The notes beneath the pieces were generated by a model, which was given only the letters and a program-made list of their open reading frames with translations, was not told where the DNA came from and searched no databases. A stretch of DNA of 43,552 nucleotides from Lachnospiraceae bacterium UBA1683 (GTDB lineage: Bacteria > Bacillota > Clostridia > Lachnospirales > Lachnospiraceae), in assembly GCA_002320245.1 (NCBI GenBank), contig DCKD01000095.1, forward strand, positions 1 to 43,552, in the 5' to 3' direction. The position numbers and the translations under genes were made by a program. Positions within the stretch are counted from its first letter, which is position 1, and the number at the start of each line of letters is the position of its first letter. Positions 34,853 through 42,434 of this stretch are shown here, piece after piece.

Positions 34853-35149
34853 CCCAAGAGCATCGAGGTCCAATGCTTCATATTCCATTGTGTCAAGCCA
34901 TTCGTCATAGGCGTCACAGACGGCTTCGTACTCGCCGTCATCCTCGATGGACTCCAGGGCAGGCTCTCCGTCAGCGTCTTCGGTGTAGCGGTACAGATAA
35001 ACCGGGCTTTCCTCTCCGCCGTCTTCATCCGGCGGAAGCAGTGCGATATATTTGTTGCCGTCTACATCGAGAATACATAAAATCTGGCATTCGATTGTCT
35101 CATCATTGTCCAGATACAGTGTTACTGTGCCAAGTTCGTTATTTTCCAT
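34835..35149 (-). CDS. DUF1292 family protein
   Basis: 104-residue acidic cytoplasmic protein with the DUF1292 core (VTLYLDNDETIECQILCILD, then YIALLPPDED and EESPVYLYRY), common and uncharacterised in Firmicutes. The C-terminal 35 residues are an unusually acidic tail rich in D, E and L. ATG 35149 follows AAAGGAG. It faces the helicase gene and overlaps its last 18 bases; the first 45 bases upstream lead to a mobile element. Confidence 0.85.
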   Translation of the reverse strand: MENNELGTVTLYLDNDETIECQILCILDVDGNKYIALLPPDEDGGEESPVYLYRYTEDADGEPALESIEDDGEYEAVCDAYDEWLDTMEYEALDLDALGLDSLE

Positions 35150-35193
35150 GGGAATCTCCTTTTTGTATGAATTGACCTATTGGTTCATTAATC

Positions 35194-35335
35194 ATAACAG
35201 TTCAGCCTTCCGGCAGAACTGTTACGCATCCTGCCATTTCGAATCGCCTTTGGCGATGGGCAGGATGCACTCAAATCATAACGTGCATCCTCGTACTCCA
35301 TCAGTGTTATGATTGAGTACGGGCTGAACTGTTAC
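35194..35335 (+). mobile_element. MITE family A, copy 2 (142 bp, intact ends)
   Basis: Best-preserved copy: perfect 13-bp terminal inverted repeats TAACAGTTCAGCC (35195-35207) and GGCTGAACTGTTA (35322-35334), and a perfect 8-bp target duplication CATTAATC (35186-35193, 35336-35343). Three hairpins: CAGTTC/GAACTG; GCATCCTGCC / GGGCAGGATGC enclosing ATCGCC/GGCGAT; and a third whose arms (GTACTCCATC / GATTGAGTAC) enclose GTTATGATT-type sequence. It lies in the 397-base divergent gap between DUF1292 and the sugar-binding gene, which otherwise contains only a promoter. Confidence 0.92.
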
Positions 35336-35393
35336 CATTAATCCTACTCTAGCAAATCTGGATGTAAAACGCAAGGAGAACATGAAAAGATAA

Positions 35394-35421
35394 TTGACAA
35401 ACATCAAAAACACGCTAGAAT
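35394..35421 (+). promoter_or_regulatory. Promoter of the sugar-binding protein operon
   Basis: Exact TTGACA (35394-35399), a 16-base spacer, TAGAAT (35416-35421), followed by a leader of about 118 bases. I saw no catabolite-response element with confidence. Confidence 0.5.
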
Positions 35422-35546
35422 GGAAGTACGGGAAAACCTCCGGACAGAACGGTTCTGTTGGAGGATATATAGCGAACAAAATGATTGTGCGGCAGGGATA
35501 GAAAACTGAAAATACATAAATGTAATTTACGGGAGGTATAAGGCGG

Positions 35547-36557
35547 ATGAAAAAAAGGACACTCAGCGTACTGTTTGTTGTACTTCTGGCATGTATGATG
35601 CTGTCAGGGTGCAAGAAAAATGTTGGAACACCGGAGGATAATGCGGTGACGGATACGGAAGATAAGGACAGCGGGGATGGAGAAGAGGCAGAGGAGGAGA
35701 GCGGCTATTTGTTTGGATATAGCTGTATTGATTTGGATAATCCATATTATAAGACGCTGCAGAAAGCAATAGAGGCAGCATTGAATGACACGGGAGACCG
35801 GCTGGAAGCCAGAGGTGCACATTCGGATGCCGGGACGCAGAATGAGCAGATTCAGGAATTGATTGATATGAAGGTTGACGCCGTATTTTTATCTCCGGTG
35901 GACTGGGAGTCGATTACCCCGGCGCTTGAGGCGCTGGACGAGGCGGGAATTCCGGTCATTAACCTGGATACCCGGGTGAAAGAAACTGATTTGACAAAAG
36001 CGTTTATCGGTTCTGACAACAAGAACGCCGGATATGTCTGCGGAGAAGATTTGAAGAAACAGTATCCGGACGGCGGGAAGATTCTTATTTTTGAAGCACA
36101 GGTTGTGAATGCAGTCAATGAACGCATCACGGGGTTTGAAGAGGCTATCGCAAATGCAGGATTTGAAGTGCTCAACCGTGCAGATGTCAATGGCGAGAAA
36201 AGTAAGGCTTACGAACAGATGAAGGCATTTCTGACAGAATATCCTGATATTGATGCAGTCATGTGCGGGAATGACCAGATTGCGCTTGGCGTTCTTCAGG
36301 CAGTGGAGGAAACCGGAAGAGATAATGTTAAGATTTACGGCGTGGACGGCTCGCCGGATGCAAAGAGCGAGATTGCAAAAGAAGGAAGCCCGTTTATCGG
36401 AACCGGTGCGCAGTCTCCGATCAATATCGGAAAGGTTGCGGCAGAGACCGGAATTGCTATACTGGATGGCGGAAAATATGAAGAGGAAGTATGTGAAGAA
36501 ACATTTTTCATAGATAAAAACAATGTAGAATTATATGGGACAGACGGATGGCAGTAG
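35547..36557 (+). CDS. Sugar ABC transporter-type substrate-binding lipoprotein (RbsB-like)
   Basis: 336-residue lipoprotein: signal peptide with lipobox MLSGC (lipidated Cys about 22), an acidic linker, then a periplasmic-binding-protein type I fold of the ribose/galactose family. Visible landmarks are LFGYSCIDLDNPYYKTLQKA, QNEQIQELIDMKVDAVFLSP, FIGSDNKNAGYVCGEDL, CGNDQIALGVLQA and IYGVDGSPDAK. No permease or ATPase gene is adjacent, so it either feeds a transporter encoded elsewhere or senses a sugar. The next gene, a non-catalytic GH13 protein, starts 14 bases after the stop, so the two are co-expressed. Start ATG follows GGGAGG. Confidence 0.88.
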   Translation: MKKRTLSVLFVVLLACMMLSGCKKNVGTPEDNAVTDTEDKDSGDGEEAEEESGYLFGYSCIDLDNPYYKTLQKAIEAALNDTGDRLEARGAHSDAGTQNEQIQELIDMKVDAVFLSPVDWESITPALEALDEAGIPVINLDTRVKETDLTKAFIGSDNKNAGYVCGEDLKKQYPDGGKILIFEAQVVNAVNERITGFEEAIANAGFEVLNRADVNGEKSKAYEQMKAFLTEYPDIDAVMCGNDQIALGVLQAVEETGRDNVKIYGVDGSPDAKSEIAKEGSPFIGTGAQSPINIGKVAAETGIAILDGGKYEEEVCEETFFIDKNNVELYGTDGWQ

Positions 36558-36571
36558 GAGGTCAGCGACAT

Positions 36572-38299
36572 ATGAAGAAGGTAGAAGGATATCCGCAGCC
36601 GCTCGGAGCAACAAGGATAGACGGAAAAATGAATTTTGCGGTTTCTGTGCCGAGTGGGAAGCGGTGTGAGCTGCTTTTGTACCGGACAGGCAGGACGGAG
36701 CCGGTTCACATATTTGAGATGCCGGAAAAAGAAGGTATGGGCGAAGTCCGCTTTCTTGCAGTCGAAGGATTTTTGCCGGAAAAATATGAATATAATTTTC
36801 GGATTGGGCAGAGAGTATGCGTGGATCCCTATGTGAGGGAAGTTTTCAGGACACGGAAATTCGGGGAAAATCCGAATCCTCAGGAGCATCAGATTAGGGG
36901 GCGGGTGCCGGATGATACTTATGACTGGGAGCACGACAGGCATTTGCGTATCCCGTTGCATGATGTGGTTGCATATAGCCTTCATGTACGTGGGTTTACG
37001 AAACACACGTCTTCGAAGGTAAAACATAAAGGTACATTTCAGGGTGTTGTGGAAAAACTTCCGTATCTAAAGGAACTTGGAGTCAATCAGATTCAATGTA
37101 TGCCGGTATATGAGTTCCAGGAAGTCGCCGGGAACCGTCCGAATTACTGGGGATACGGAACCGGGTATTATTTTGCACCGAAGCCCGCATACAGTGTGAC
37201 CGGACAGGCATGCCGTGAACTGAAAGATATGGTGAAAGCCTGTCACAGAGAAGGAATCGAAGTCGTTCTGGAGATGCCGTTCACTGTGGATATTCTGCCA
37301 CAGAAAGCCATCGAGTGTCTCAAGTATTATATGCTGGAATATCACATAGACGGGTTCGTAGTAAATCCGTACAATGTGCCGTGGGACAGCATCAAACAGG
37401 ACCCGCTGTTAAAAGGGGTAAAGATTTTCCAGAAAGACGATGGATTCCAGAACGTCATGCGCCGTTTCCTAAAAGGAGATGAGGGCATGATCCATGATGT
37501 TATCTGGGCGCTCCGGCACAACACCGTAGAAGATGGAAAATTCAATTATATTACCAGCCACACGGGGTTTACTATGAATGACCTTGTTTCCTACGAGGCA
37601 AAACACAATGAGGAAAATGGAGAGCACAATCAGGATGGTCCGAATTATAACTATAGCTGGAACTGCGGAGCGGAGGGACCAAGCCGGAAGAGGGCGGTCA
37701 TGGAACTACGGAAAAAGCAGGTGCGGAATGCATTTTTCCTCTTACTGAGTGCACAGGGAATGCCTTGTATCCTTGCCGGCGATGAATTCGGCAATACGCA
37801 GAAGGGCAACAATAATGTCTATTGTCAGGATAATGAGACTTCCTGGCTGAACTGGAATAAATGGAAGGCAAATGAACCTTTATATCAGTATGTCAGAAAA
37901 CTGATAGAGCTGCGAAAGGCACATCCTGTCCTGCATAAGGAGGAGCCGCTGCTCGGTGTTGACAAGACTGCGTGCGGCATGCCTGATATCTCCTATCACG
38001 GAGAGGATGCATGGCAGACTCCGGGAGAGGTATACAGCAGACAGCTTGGTGTGCTTTATTGCGAGGCAGGGGAAAAAACAGATGCATGTTTTATCGCTTA
38101 CAATATGCACTGGCTTAAGCATTCCTTCGCCCTGCCGACATTGGCAAAGAATCAAAAATGGTATCGTGTACTTGATACCTCCGGCATGGAAATCAGCGGC
38201 GAACCGGAGGAAAACCAGAAATGTATCCGGCTGGCAGAACGGAGCATCGTATTTTTGTGCGGAAAACAGGAGACGGAAAGGGCAGGCTTAAGCAGATGA
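36572..38299 (+). CDS. GlgX-like GH13 protein lacking catalytic residues (pseudoenzyme)
   Basis: 575-residue homologue of the glycogen-debranching/isoamylase group: N-terminal CBM48-like beta domain (about 1-105), a (beta/alpha)8 barrel and a C-terminal beta domain. GlgX landmarks persist (NYWGYGTGYYFAPKPAYS; HNQDGPNYNYSWNCGAEGP; LAGDEFGNTQKGNNNVYCQDN). All active-site positions are changed. Region I (D-x-V-Y-N-H) reads LEMPF (233-237). Region II (D-G-F-R-F-D) reads DGFVVN, so the nucleophile is Asn265. Region III has no glutamate (GVKIFQKDDG). Region IV H-D reads HT (Thr331). A glucan-binding or sensing role is inferred. ATG 36572 follows AGGAGG by 10 bases; the ATG at 36548 lies inside the upstream gene. 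Confidence 0.88.
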   Translation: MKKVEGYPQPLGATRIDGKMNFAVSVPSGKRCELLLYRTGRTEPVHIFEMPEKEGMGEVRFLAVEGFLPEKYEYNFRIGQRVCVDPYVREVFRTRKFGENPNPQEHQIRGRVPDDTYDWEHDRHLRIPLHDVVAYSLHVRGFTKHTSSKVKHKGTFQGVVEKLPYLKELGVNQIQCMPVYEFQEVAGNRPNYWGYGTGYYFAPKPAYSVTGQACRELKDMVKACHREGIEVVLEMPFTVDILPQKAIECLKYYMLEYHIDGFVVNPYNVPWDSIKQDPLLKGVKIFQKDDGFQNVMRRFLKGDEGMIHDVIWALRHNTVEDGKFNYITSHTGFTMNDLVSYEAKHNEENGEHNQDGPNYNYSWNCGAEGPSRKRAVMELRKKQVRNAFFLLLSAQGMPCILAGDEFGNTQKGNNNVYCQDNETSWLNWNKWKANEPLYQYVRKLIELRKAHPVLHKEEPLLGVDKTACGMPDISYHGEDAWQTPGEVYSRQLGVLYCEAGEKTDACFIAYNMHWLKHSFALPTLAKNQKWYRVLDTSGMEISGEPEENQKCIRLAERSIVFLCGKQETERAGLSR

Positions 38300-38826
38300 A
38301 AGCTGTGCGGCATTTTTGTACAATTACAAAGCATAAAATTCTGGTCATGAAGGAGTGCTTCCGAGTAGGGCTTTATCGTCAGGGGCTGCTTCATGACCTG
38401 TCAAAATATAGCTGGACGGAGTTCCGTGTCGGCTGCAAGTATTATCAGGGGACACGGAGCCCTAATAATGCAGAGCGGGAAGAAAAAGGTTATTCTTCCG
38501 CATGGCTGCACCATAAGGGCAGAAATAAACATCACTACGAGTATTGGATTGATTATGGACTGGATGGTGATAAAACACTGGTTGGCATGAGGATGCCGAA
38601 GAATTATGTGGTAGAGATGGTTCTGGACCGGATTGCTGCAAGTAAGGTTTATAAGGGGGCAGCATACAAAGATTCTGACCCGCTGGACTATTTTCTGCAG
38701 GGGGGTACAGACGGATATATTATGCATCCGGAGACAAAAGCCCTGCTACAGCAGCTTTTGCAGATGCTGGCAGAGCAGGGCGAAGAGAAAACATATGCGT
38801 ATATCCGGAATAAGGTGTTACACTAG
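38296..38826 (+). CDS. DUF5662 family protein
   Basis: 176-residue soluble protein of the family I recall as DUF5662, function unknown. Conserved histidines are arranged like a metal site: LLHDLSKYSWTEF (about residues 33-45), WLHHKGRNKHHYEYW (about 71-85) and, later, YIMHPETKALL; this recalls HD-domain phosphohydrolases but is not proven. The start codon overlaps the stop of the GH13-like gene (ATGA), indicating translational coupling. The stop codon TAG is part of the left end of a 166-bp palindromic element, so the native C-terminus may have been altered by insertion. Confidence 0.8.
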   Translation: MKAVRHFCTITKHKILVMKECFRVGLYRQGLLHDLSKYSWTEFRVGCKYYQGTRSPNNAEREEKGYSSAWLHHKGRNKHHYEYWIDYGLDGDKTLVGMRMPKNYVVEMVLDRIAASKVYKGAAYKDSDPLDYFLQGGTDGYIMHPETKALLQQLLQMLAEQGEEKTYAYIRNKVLH

Positions 38827-38987
38827 TGTACTGCCTCATTCACATTTCGCCAAATAGCGTGCCTGAATTTCCATCCCCTGCGTTGCCGTCAATCGACGAT
38901 GCCACCGCATCGCCTCATTCTTTCGCCTTGCGGACTGAAAATTCATTCTGCGCTATTTAACTGAAGTGAATGAGACAGTGCACTAGT
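38822..38987. mobile_element. Palindromic element family C (166 bp) between DUF5662 and luxS
   Basis: Terminal inverted repeats of 22 bp with two mismatches: left end 38822-38843 begins ACTAGTGTACTGCC, right end 38966-38987 is the complement of a sequence beginning ACTAGTGCACTGTC; both continue to CTCATTCAC. Inverted similarity extends to about 50 bp (CAAATAGCG near 38850 with CGCTATTT near 38951). The centre is GC-rich and non-coding. The TAG within each ACTAGT end is the stop codon of the flanking gene on that side. Part of the right arm resembles the extra segment in the element at 4922-5066. It may also act as a two-way terminator. Confidence 0.78.
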
Positions 38988-39462
38988 CGGGATAATACAA
39001 CTGTGAATCCTGAATATCCAACAGGACTTCTTTCAGGTATTTATTGGCTGTCCATCGTGCCATCGGAAGATTCATGTCAAGATAGTTGCCGCAGTCCCGA
39101 GCAGAGGCGCCCGGCATTTCTCCCTGAAATTCTGCGATGAAGGTGAACATCTCTTTCATCAGAGGTACAATGTCATGCGGCTCATAATCTCCGGTAAGCA
39201 ACAGATAGAAACCGGTACGGCATCCCATTGGACCGAAGTAAAGCACTTTGTTTTTGAATGTGGCGTGATTCCGGAGAAATGTAGCACCAAGATGTTCAAT
39301 GGTATGTACCTCTGCGGTGTTCATAACCGGCTCGTCATTCGGGCTTGTCATGCGGATATCGAAGGTGGTAATCGGTGTCTCACCGGCAAAATCTTTGCGG
39401 GATACATAAATTCCCGGAATCAGTTTGATATGGTCTATTGTAAAACTGGTAATTTTATTCAT
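38983..39462 (-). CDS. luxS: S-ribosylhomocysteine lyase (LuxS)
   Basis: Metalloenzyme of the activated methyl cycle: converts S-ribosylhomocysteine to homocysteine and DPD, the precursor of autoinducer-2. The 159-residue protein has the metal motif HTIEH (His53, Glu56, His57), the catalytic cysteine in GPMGCRTG (Cys81) and the third metal ligand in ASARDCGNY (Cys124). ATG 39462 follows AAAAAGGAG. The stop codon is supplied by the end of an adjacent palindromic element. It is not next to other methyl-cycle genes. Confidence 0.97.
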   Translation of the reverse strand: MNKITSFTIDHIKLIPGIYVSRKDFAGETPITTFDIRMTSPNDEPVMNTAEVHTIEHLGATFLRNHATFKNKVLYFGPMGCRTGFYLLLTGDYEPHDIVPLMKEMFTFIAEFQGEMPGASARDCGNYLDMNLPMARWTANKYLKEVLLDIQDSQLYYPD

Positions 39463-39564
39463 ATAACAGAAATCTCCTTTTTATAGTATTTGTTACAGGT
39501 ATCCGCAGTTGATATGGGGACACGTGTGCCCGCTGTTATCGGGACAGGTTATCATCATAATAGT

Positions 39565-39593
39565 ATTATAGCGAAAAAAAGAGGGGAAGACAA
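39565..39593 (-). promoter_or_regulatory. Promoter of luxS
   Basis: On the minus strand TTGTCT (39593-39588), 17 bases, TATAAT (39570-39565). The resulting leader is about 95 bases and contains a small palindrome around ACACGTGT (39520-39527). It does not show the conserved SAM-I riboswitch core. Confidence 0.55.
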
Positions 39594-39602
39594 GGAGTAA
39601 TC

Positions 39603-40247
39603 ATGGAACTATATATTGTACGCCACGGGGAAACGGATTGGAATCAGGCAAGAAGAGTGCAGGGGTTTTCTGATATTCCGCTGAATGAATACGGAAGACA
39701 TCTTGCAAGGGAAACAGCGCAGGGGCTGAGGAATGTATCATTTGATGCGGCTTATACAAGCCCCCTTATACGGGCAAAGGAGACGGCGCAGATTATTCTC
39801 GCCGGAAGGGATGTTCCGTTGATGGAAGATGATGGAATCAAGGAAATGTGTTTTGGTGCGTATGAGGGAATGTGTATCAGCGGAGAACATATGGACAGGG
39901 AAAGTGCGGGATTTCAGAGATTTTTTCAGGATACGGCGAACTATGTCCCGGTCGGGCAGGGGGAGACTGTGGAACATCTGCTGAACCGCACCGGAGCATT
40001 CCTGAAAAGAATCTGTTCAGATAAACAGTTGCAGGATAAACGAGTTCTGATTGCGACACACGGTGCAGCGATGACGGCGCTTCTGAACAATATCAAAGGA
40101 AACCTTGAAATCGGGGAGTTCTGGAAAAAAGGGGTTCCGGCGAATTGTGCCGTCACGATTGCGGAGGTCACGGATGGGATTCCGGGAATAAAAGAAGAGA
40201 ATCTGATTTTTTATAAAGAGCCGGTTAAGTCATGGAAAGTTGGGTGA
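39603..40247 (+). CDS. Histidine phosphatase superfamily protein (phosphoglycerate mutase-like)
   Basis: 214-residue branch 1 histidine phosphatase. The phospho-acceptor motif VRHGETDWN (Arg7, His8) opens the protein; SPLIRAKETAQII, the acid residue region KEMCFGAYEGM and the second histidine in IATHGAAM are in place. This set fits CobC/GpmB-like small-molecule phosphatases rather than glycolytic mutase. Start ATG follows CAAGGAG. It diverges from luxS and ends next to a family A element. Confidence 0.88.
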   Translation: MELYIVRHGETDWNQARRVQGFSDIPLNEYGRHLARETAQGLRNVSFDAAYTSPLIRAKETAQIILAGRDVPLMEDDGIKEMCFGAYEGMCISGEHMDRESAGFQRFFQDTANYVPVGQGETVEHLLNRTGAFLKRICSDKQLQDKRVLIATHGAAMTALLNNIKGNLEIGEFWKKGVPANCAVTIAEVTDGIPGIKEENLIFYKEPVKSWKVG

Positions 40248-40271
40248 ATGGTTCGCGGAAGCAGAGAAATG

Positions 40272-40413
40272 GTAACAGTTCAGCCTCCCGGCAGAACTGT
40301 TATGCATCCTGCCATTTTGAATCGCCGTTGGCGATGGGCAGGATGCACTCAAGTCATAACGTGTATCCTCGTACTCAATCAGTGTTATGATTGGGTACGG
40401 GCTGGACTGTCAC
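40272..40413 (+). mobile_element. MITE family A, copy 3 (142 bp)
   Basis: Same length and hairpin order as copy 2, with ends GTAACAGTTCAGCC (40272-40285) and GGCTGGACTGTCAC (40400-40413). The 8-base flanks are GAGAAATG (40264-40271) and AGGAAATG (40414-40421), differing at two positions, consistent with an aged target duplication. It is located between the convergent phosphatase and ykpA genes. Confidence 0.87.
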
Positions 40414-40467
40414 AGGAAATGACAGACTGGGAAGCAAAGAAATGCTCCTCTTATTGGCATTCTGTGC

Positions 40468-42102
40468 CTAATCTTCTTCCTCTGTCTGTACGGTGTATGT
40501 CTGGCGTTTTCTTGCCATTTCATCACTTTCGAGGTATTCGTCATAGGTGGTAATCTTGTCAATCAGTTTGCCGCCCGGAACAATCTCCATAATTCGGTTT
40601 GCCGTCGTCTGCACAATCTGGTGGTCACGGGAGGTGAAAAGAAGTACACCCGGAAACTTAATCATTCCATTGTTCAGTGCGGTGATGGATTCCATATCCA
40701 GATGGTTGGTAGGCTCATCGAGAAGCAGTACATTGGCACCGGAAATCATCATTTTGGACAACAGGCAGCGTACTTTCTCGCCTCCGGAAAGAACCTTCAG
40801 ACGCTTCACACCGTCGTCTCCGGCAAAAAGCATACGTCCGAGGAAACCTCTGACATAAGTTGCGTCTTTGTTTTCAGAATACTGTGTCAGCCATTCTGTG
40901 ATAGTATAGTCGTTGTCAAATTCACCGCCGAAATCTTTCGGGAAATATGCCTGGGAAGTCGTGATTCCCCATTTATAAGTTCCTTCGTCCGGCTCCATCT
41001 CACCGATGAGAATCTTGAACAGGACAGTCTTGGCAAGCTCGTTGCTGCCGACAAATGCCACCTTGTCATCGTGATTCAGGGTAAAGGTCAGGTTGTCCAG
41101 AATCTTTTCTCCGTCGATTGTCTTGGACAGTCCTTCGACAGTCAGAACCTCATTGCCAATCTCGCGGTTTGGACGGAAGTCGATATATGGATATTTTCTG
41201 CTGGAAGGTTTAATTTCATCCAGTTCGATTTTTTCCAGCGCACGTTTTCTGGAAGTTGCCTGTTTGGATTTGGAAGCGTTTGCACTGAACCGGGAAATAA
41301 AGTCCTGCAGTTCTTTGATTTTTTCTTCCTTCTTTTTGTTTGCCTCTTTCATCTGGCGAATCAACAACTGGCTGGATTCATACCAGAAGTCATAGTTTCC
41401 GGCATAGAGCTGAATCTTGCCATAGTCGATATCTGCAATCTGTGTGCAGACCTTGTTCAGGAAGTAACGGTCATGGGAGACTACGATAACAGTATTGTCA
41501 AAGTTAATCAGAAATTCTTCCAGCCATGCAATTGCATCAAGATCCAAATGGTTGGTCGGCTCGTCGAGGAGCAGGATGTCCGGGTTTCCGAAGAGTGCCT
41601 GGGCGAGCAGGACCTTTACCTTTTCAGCTCCGGTTAAGTCTTTCAGGTATTTATTATGTAGATCGGTGTCGATTCCGAGACCATTTAACAGAGATGCAGC
41701 ATCGGATTCTGCCTCCCAGCCGTTCATTGTAGCAAATTCCGCCTCCAGCTCGCTGGCTTTGATTCCGTCCTCATCGGTGAAATCCTCTTTGGCGTAAATC
41801 GCTTCCTTTTCCTTCATAATCTCATAAAGACGCGCGTTTCCCATAATAACAGTATCCAGAACAAGGTATTCGTCATATTTATAATGGTCCTGCTGCAGGA
41901 AAGAAAGTCTCTGTCCCGGCGTAATGACAACATCACCGCTGGTTGGCTCAAGCTGTCCGGAAAGGATTTTCAGAAAAGTAGATTTTCCGGCGCCATTGGC
42001 GCCAATCATTCCGTAGCAGTTTCCCTCCGTGAATTTGATATTTACATCTTCAAACAGCGCTTTTTTCCCGACGCGCAGTGTTACGTTGTTTGCACTAATC
42101 AT
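40468..42102 (-). CDS. ykpA: ABC-F family ribosome-associated ATPase YkpA
   Basis: 544-residue duplicated ABC ATPase without membrane domain, of the ABC-F translation-factor family, closest in sequence pattern to Bacillus YkpA. First cassette: Walker A GANGAGKST, signature LTGAEKV, Walker B LLLDEPTNHLD. A charged linker (NKKKEEKIKELQDFISRFSA) typical of the P-site tRNA-interacting motif joins the cassettes. The second cassette has a divergent Walker A (GSNELAKT), signature LSGGEKVRC and LLLDEPTNHLD. The divergent second loop is, as I recall, normal for YkpA and not a defect. ATG 42102 follows AAAGGAG. No evidence for antibiotic resistance can be read. Confidence 0.93.
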   Translation of the reverse strand: MISANNVTLRVGKKALFEDVNIKFTEGNCYGMIGANGAGKSTFLKILSGQLEPTSGDVVITPGQRLSFLQQDHYKYDEYLVLDTVIMGNARLYEIMKEKEAIYAKEDFTDEDGIKASELEAEFATMNGWEAESDAASLLNGLGIDTDLHNKYLKDLTGAEKVKVLLAQALFGNPDILLLDEPTNHLDLDAIAWLEEFLINFDNTVIVVSHDRYFLNKVCTQIADIDYGKIQLYAGNYDFWYESSQLLIRQMKEANKKKEEKIKELQDFISRFSANASKSKQATSRKRALEKIELDEIKPSSRKYPYIDFRPNREIGNEVLTVEGLSKTIDGEKILDNLTFTLNHDDKVAFVGSNELAKTVLFKILIGEMEPDEGTYKWGITTSQAYFPKDFGGEFDNDYTITEWLTQYSENKDATYVRGFLGRMLFAGDDGVKRLKVLSGGEKVRCLLSKMMISGANVLLLDEPTNHLDMESITALNNGMIKFPGVLLFTSRDHQIVQTTANRIMEIVPGGKLIDKITTYDEYLESDEMARKRQTYTVQTEEED

Positions 42103-42331
42103 ATGTTTGGTTCTCCTTTAAATCAATCGGTTTCTCTTATCCTCAGTGAACAGGGATTTGCCCGCCGAGGATAACTCCAACGCTTATATTAACATGATTA
42201 AGAGGAAAATAGCAAGGCATCTTAGACTGGAAGAAGGCGATTTACAAAACTTTTTCTGTTTGTTTCAAAAAATTTTAAAATGTTGCGGGAAAATTGTTGA
42301 GATTGTTGTTTTCGAAACTGAAAAAACGTTA

Positions 42332-42434
42332 TATAATAAACGGCAGGGAGCATATATCTCAGATGTGGGAGCTAATCCCACGGCTGAGGGATGTCTCCGC
42401 CAGATTGCAGAGGCGGGAAAGTGAGGAAAATATA
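42332..42434 (+). promoter_or_regulatory. Promoter -10 and structured leader of the patatin gene
   Basis: TATAAT at 42332-42337 lacks a good -35. The 90-base leader folds into GTGGGA/TCCCAC (42365-42381) inside CTCAG/CTGAG (42358-42388), possibly closed by GGC..GGAG (42342-42349) with CTCC..GCC (42395-42401). A competing stem CCGCC/GGCGG (about 42397-42416) uses the same strand, so two alternative folds are possible just before the ribosome binding site GTGAGGA. A riboregulator is possible but unproven. Confidence 0.4.

Noticed and set aside
39463..39564. Possible SAM riboswitch upstream of luxS.
   Set aside because: The leader is about 95 bases and lacks the conserved core; only a short palindrome is visible.
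7550..40413. Family A elements as a CRISPR array or as a shared non-coding RNA gene.
   Set aside because: Copies are dispersed, in both orientations, and flanked by target duplications, which indicates transposition; there is no regular spacer-repeat structure.
40468..42102. The divergent second nucleotide loop (GSNELAKT) in YkpA as a sign of a dead domain.
   Set aside because: As far as I recall, the same divergence is standard in YkpA orthologues, and the other motifs of that cassette are intact.
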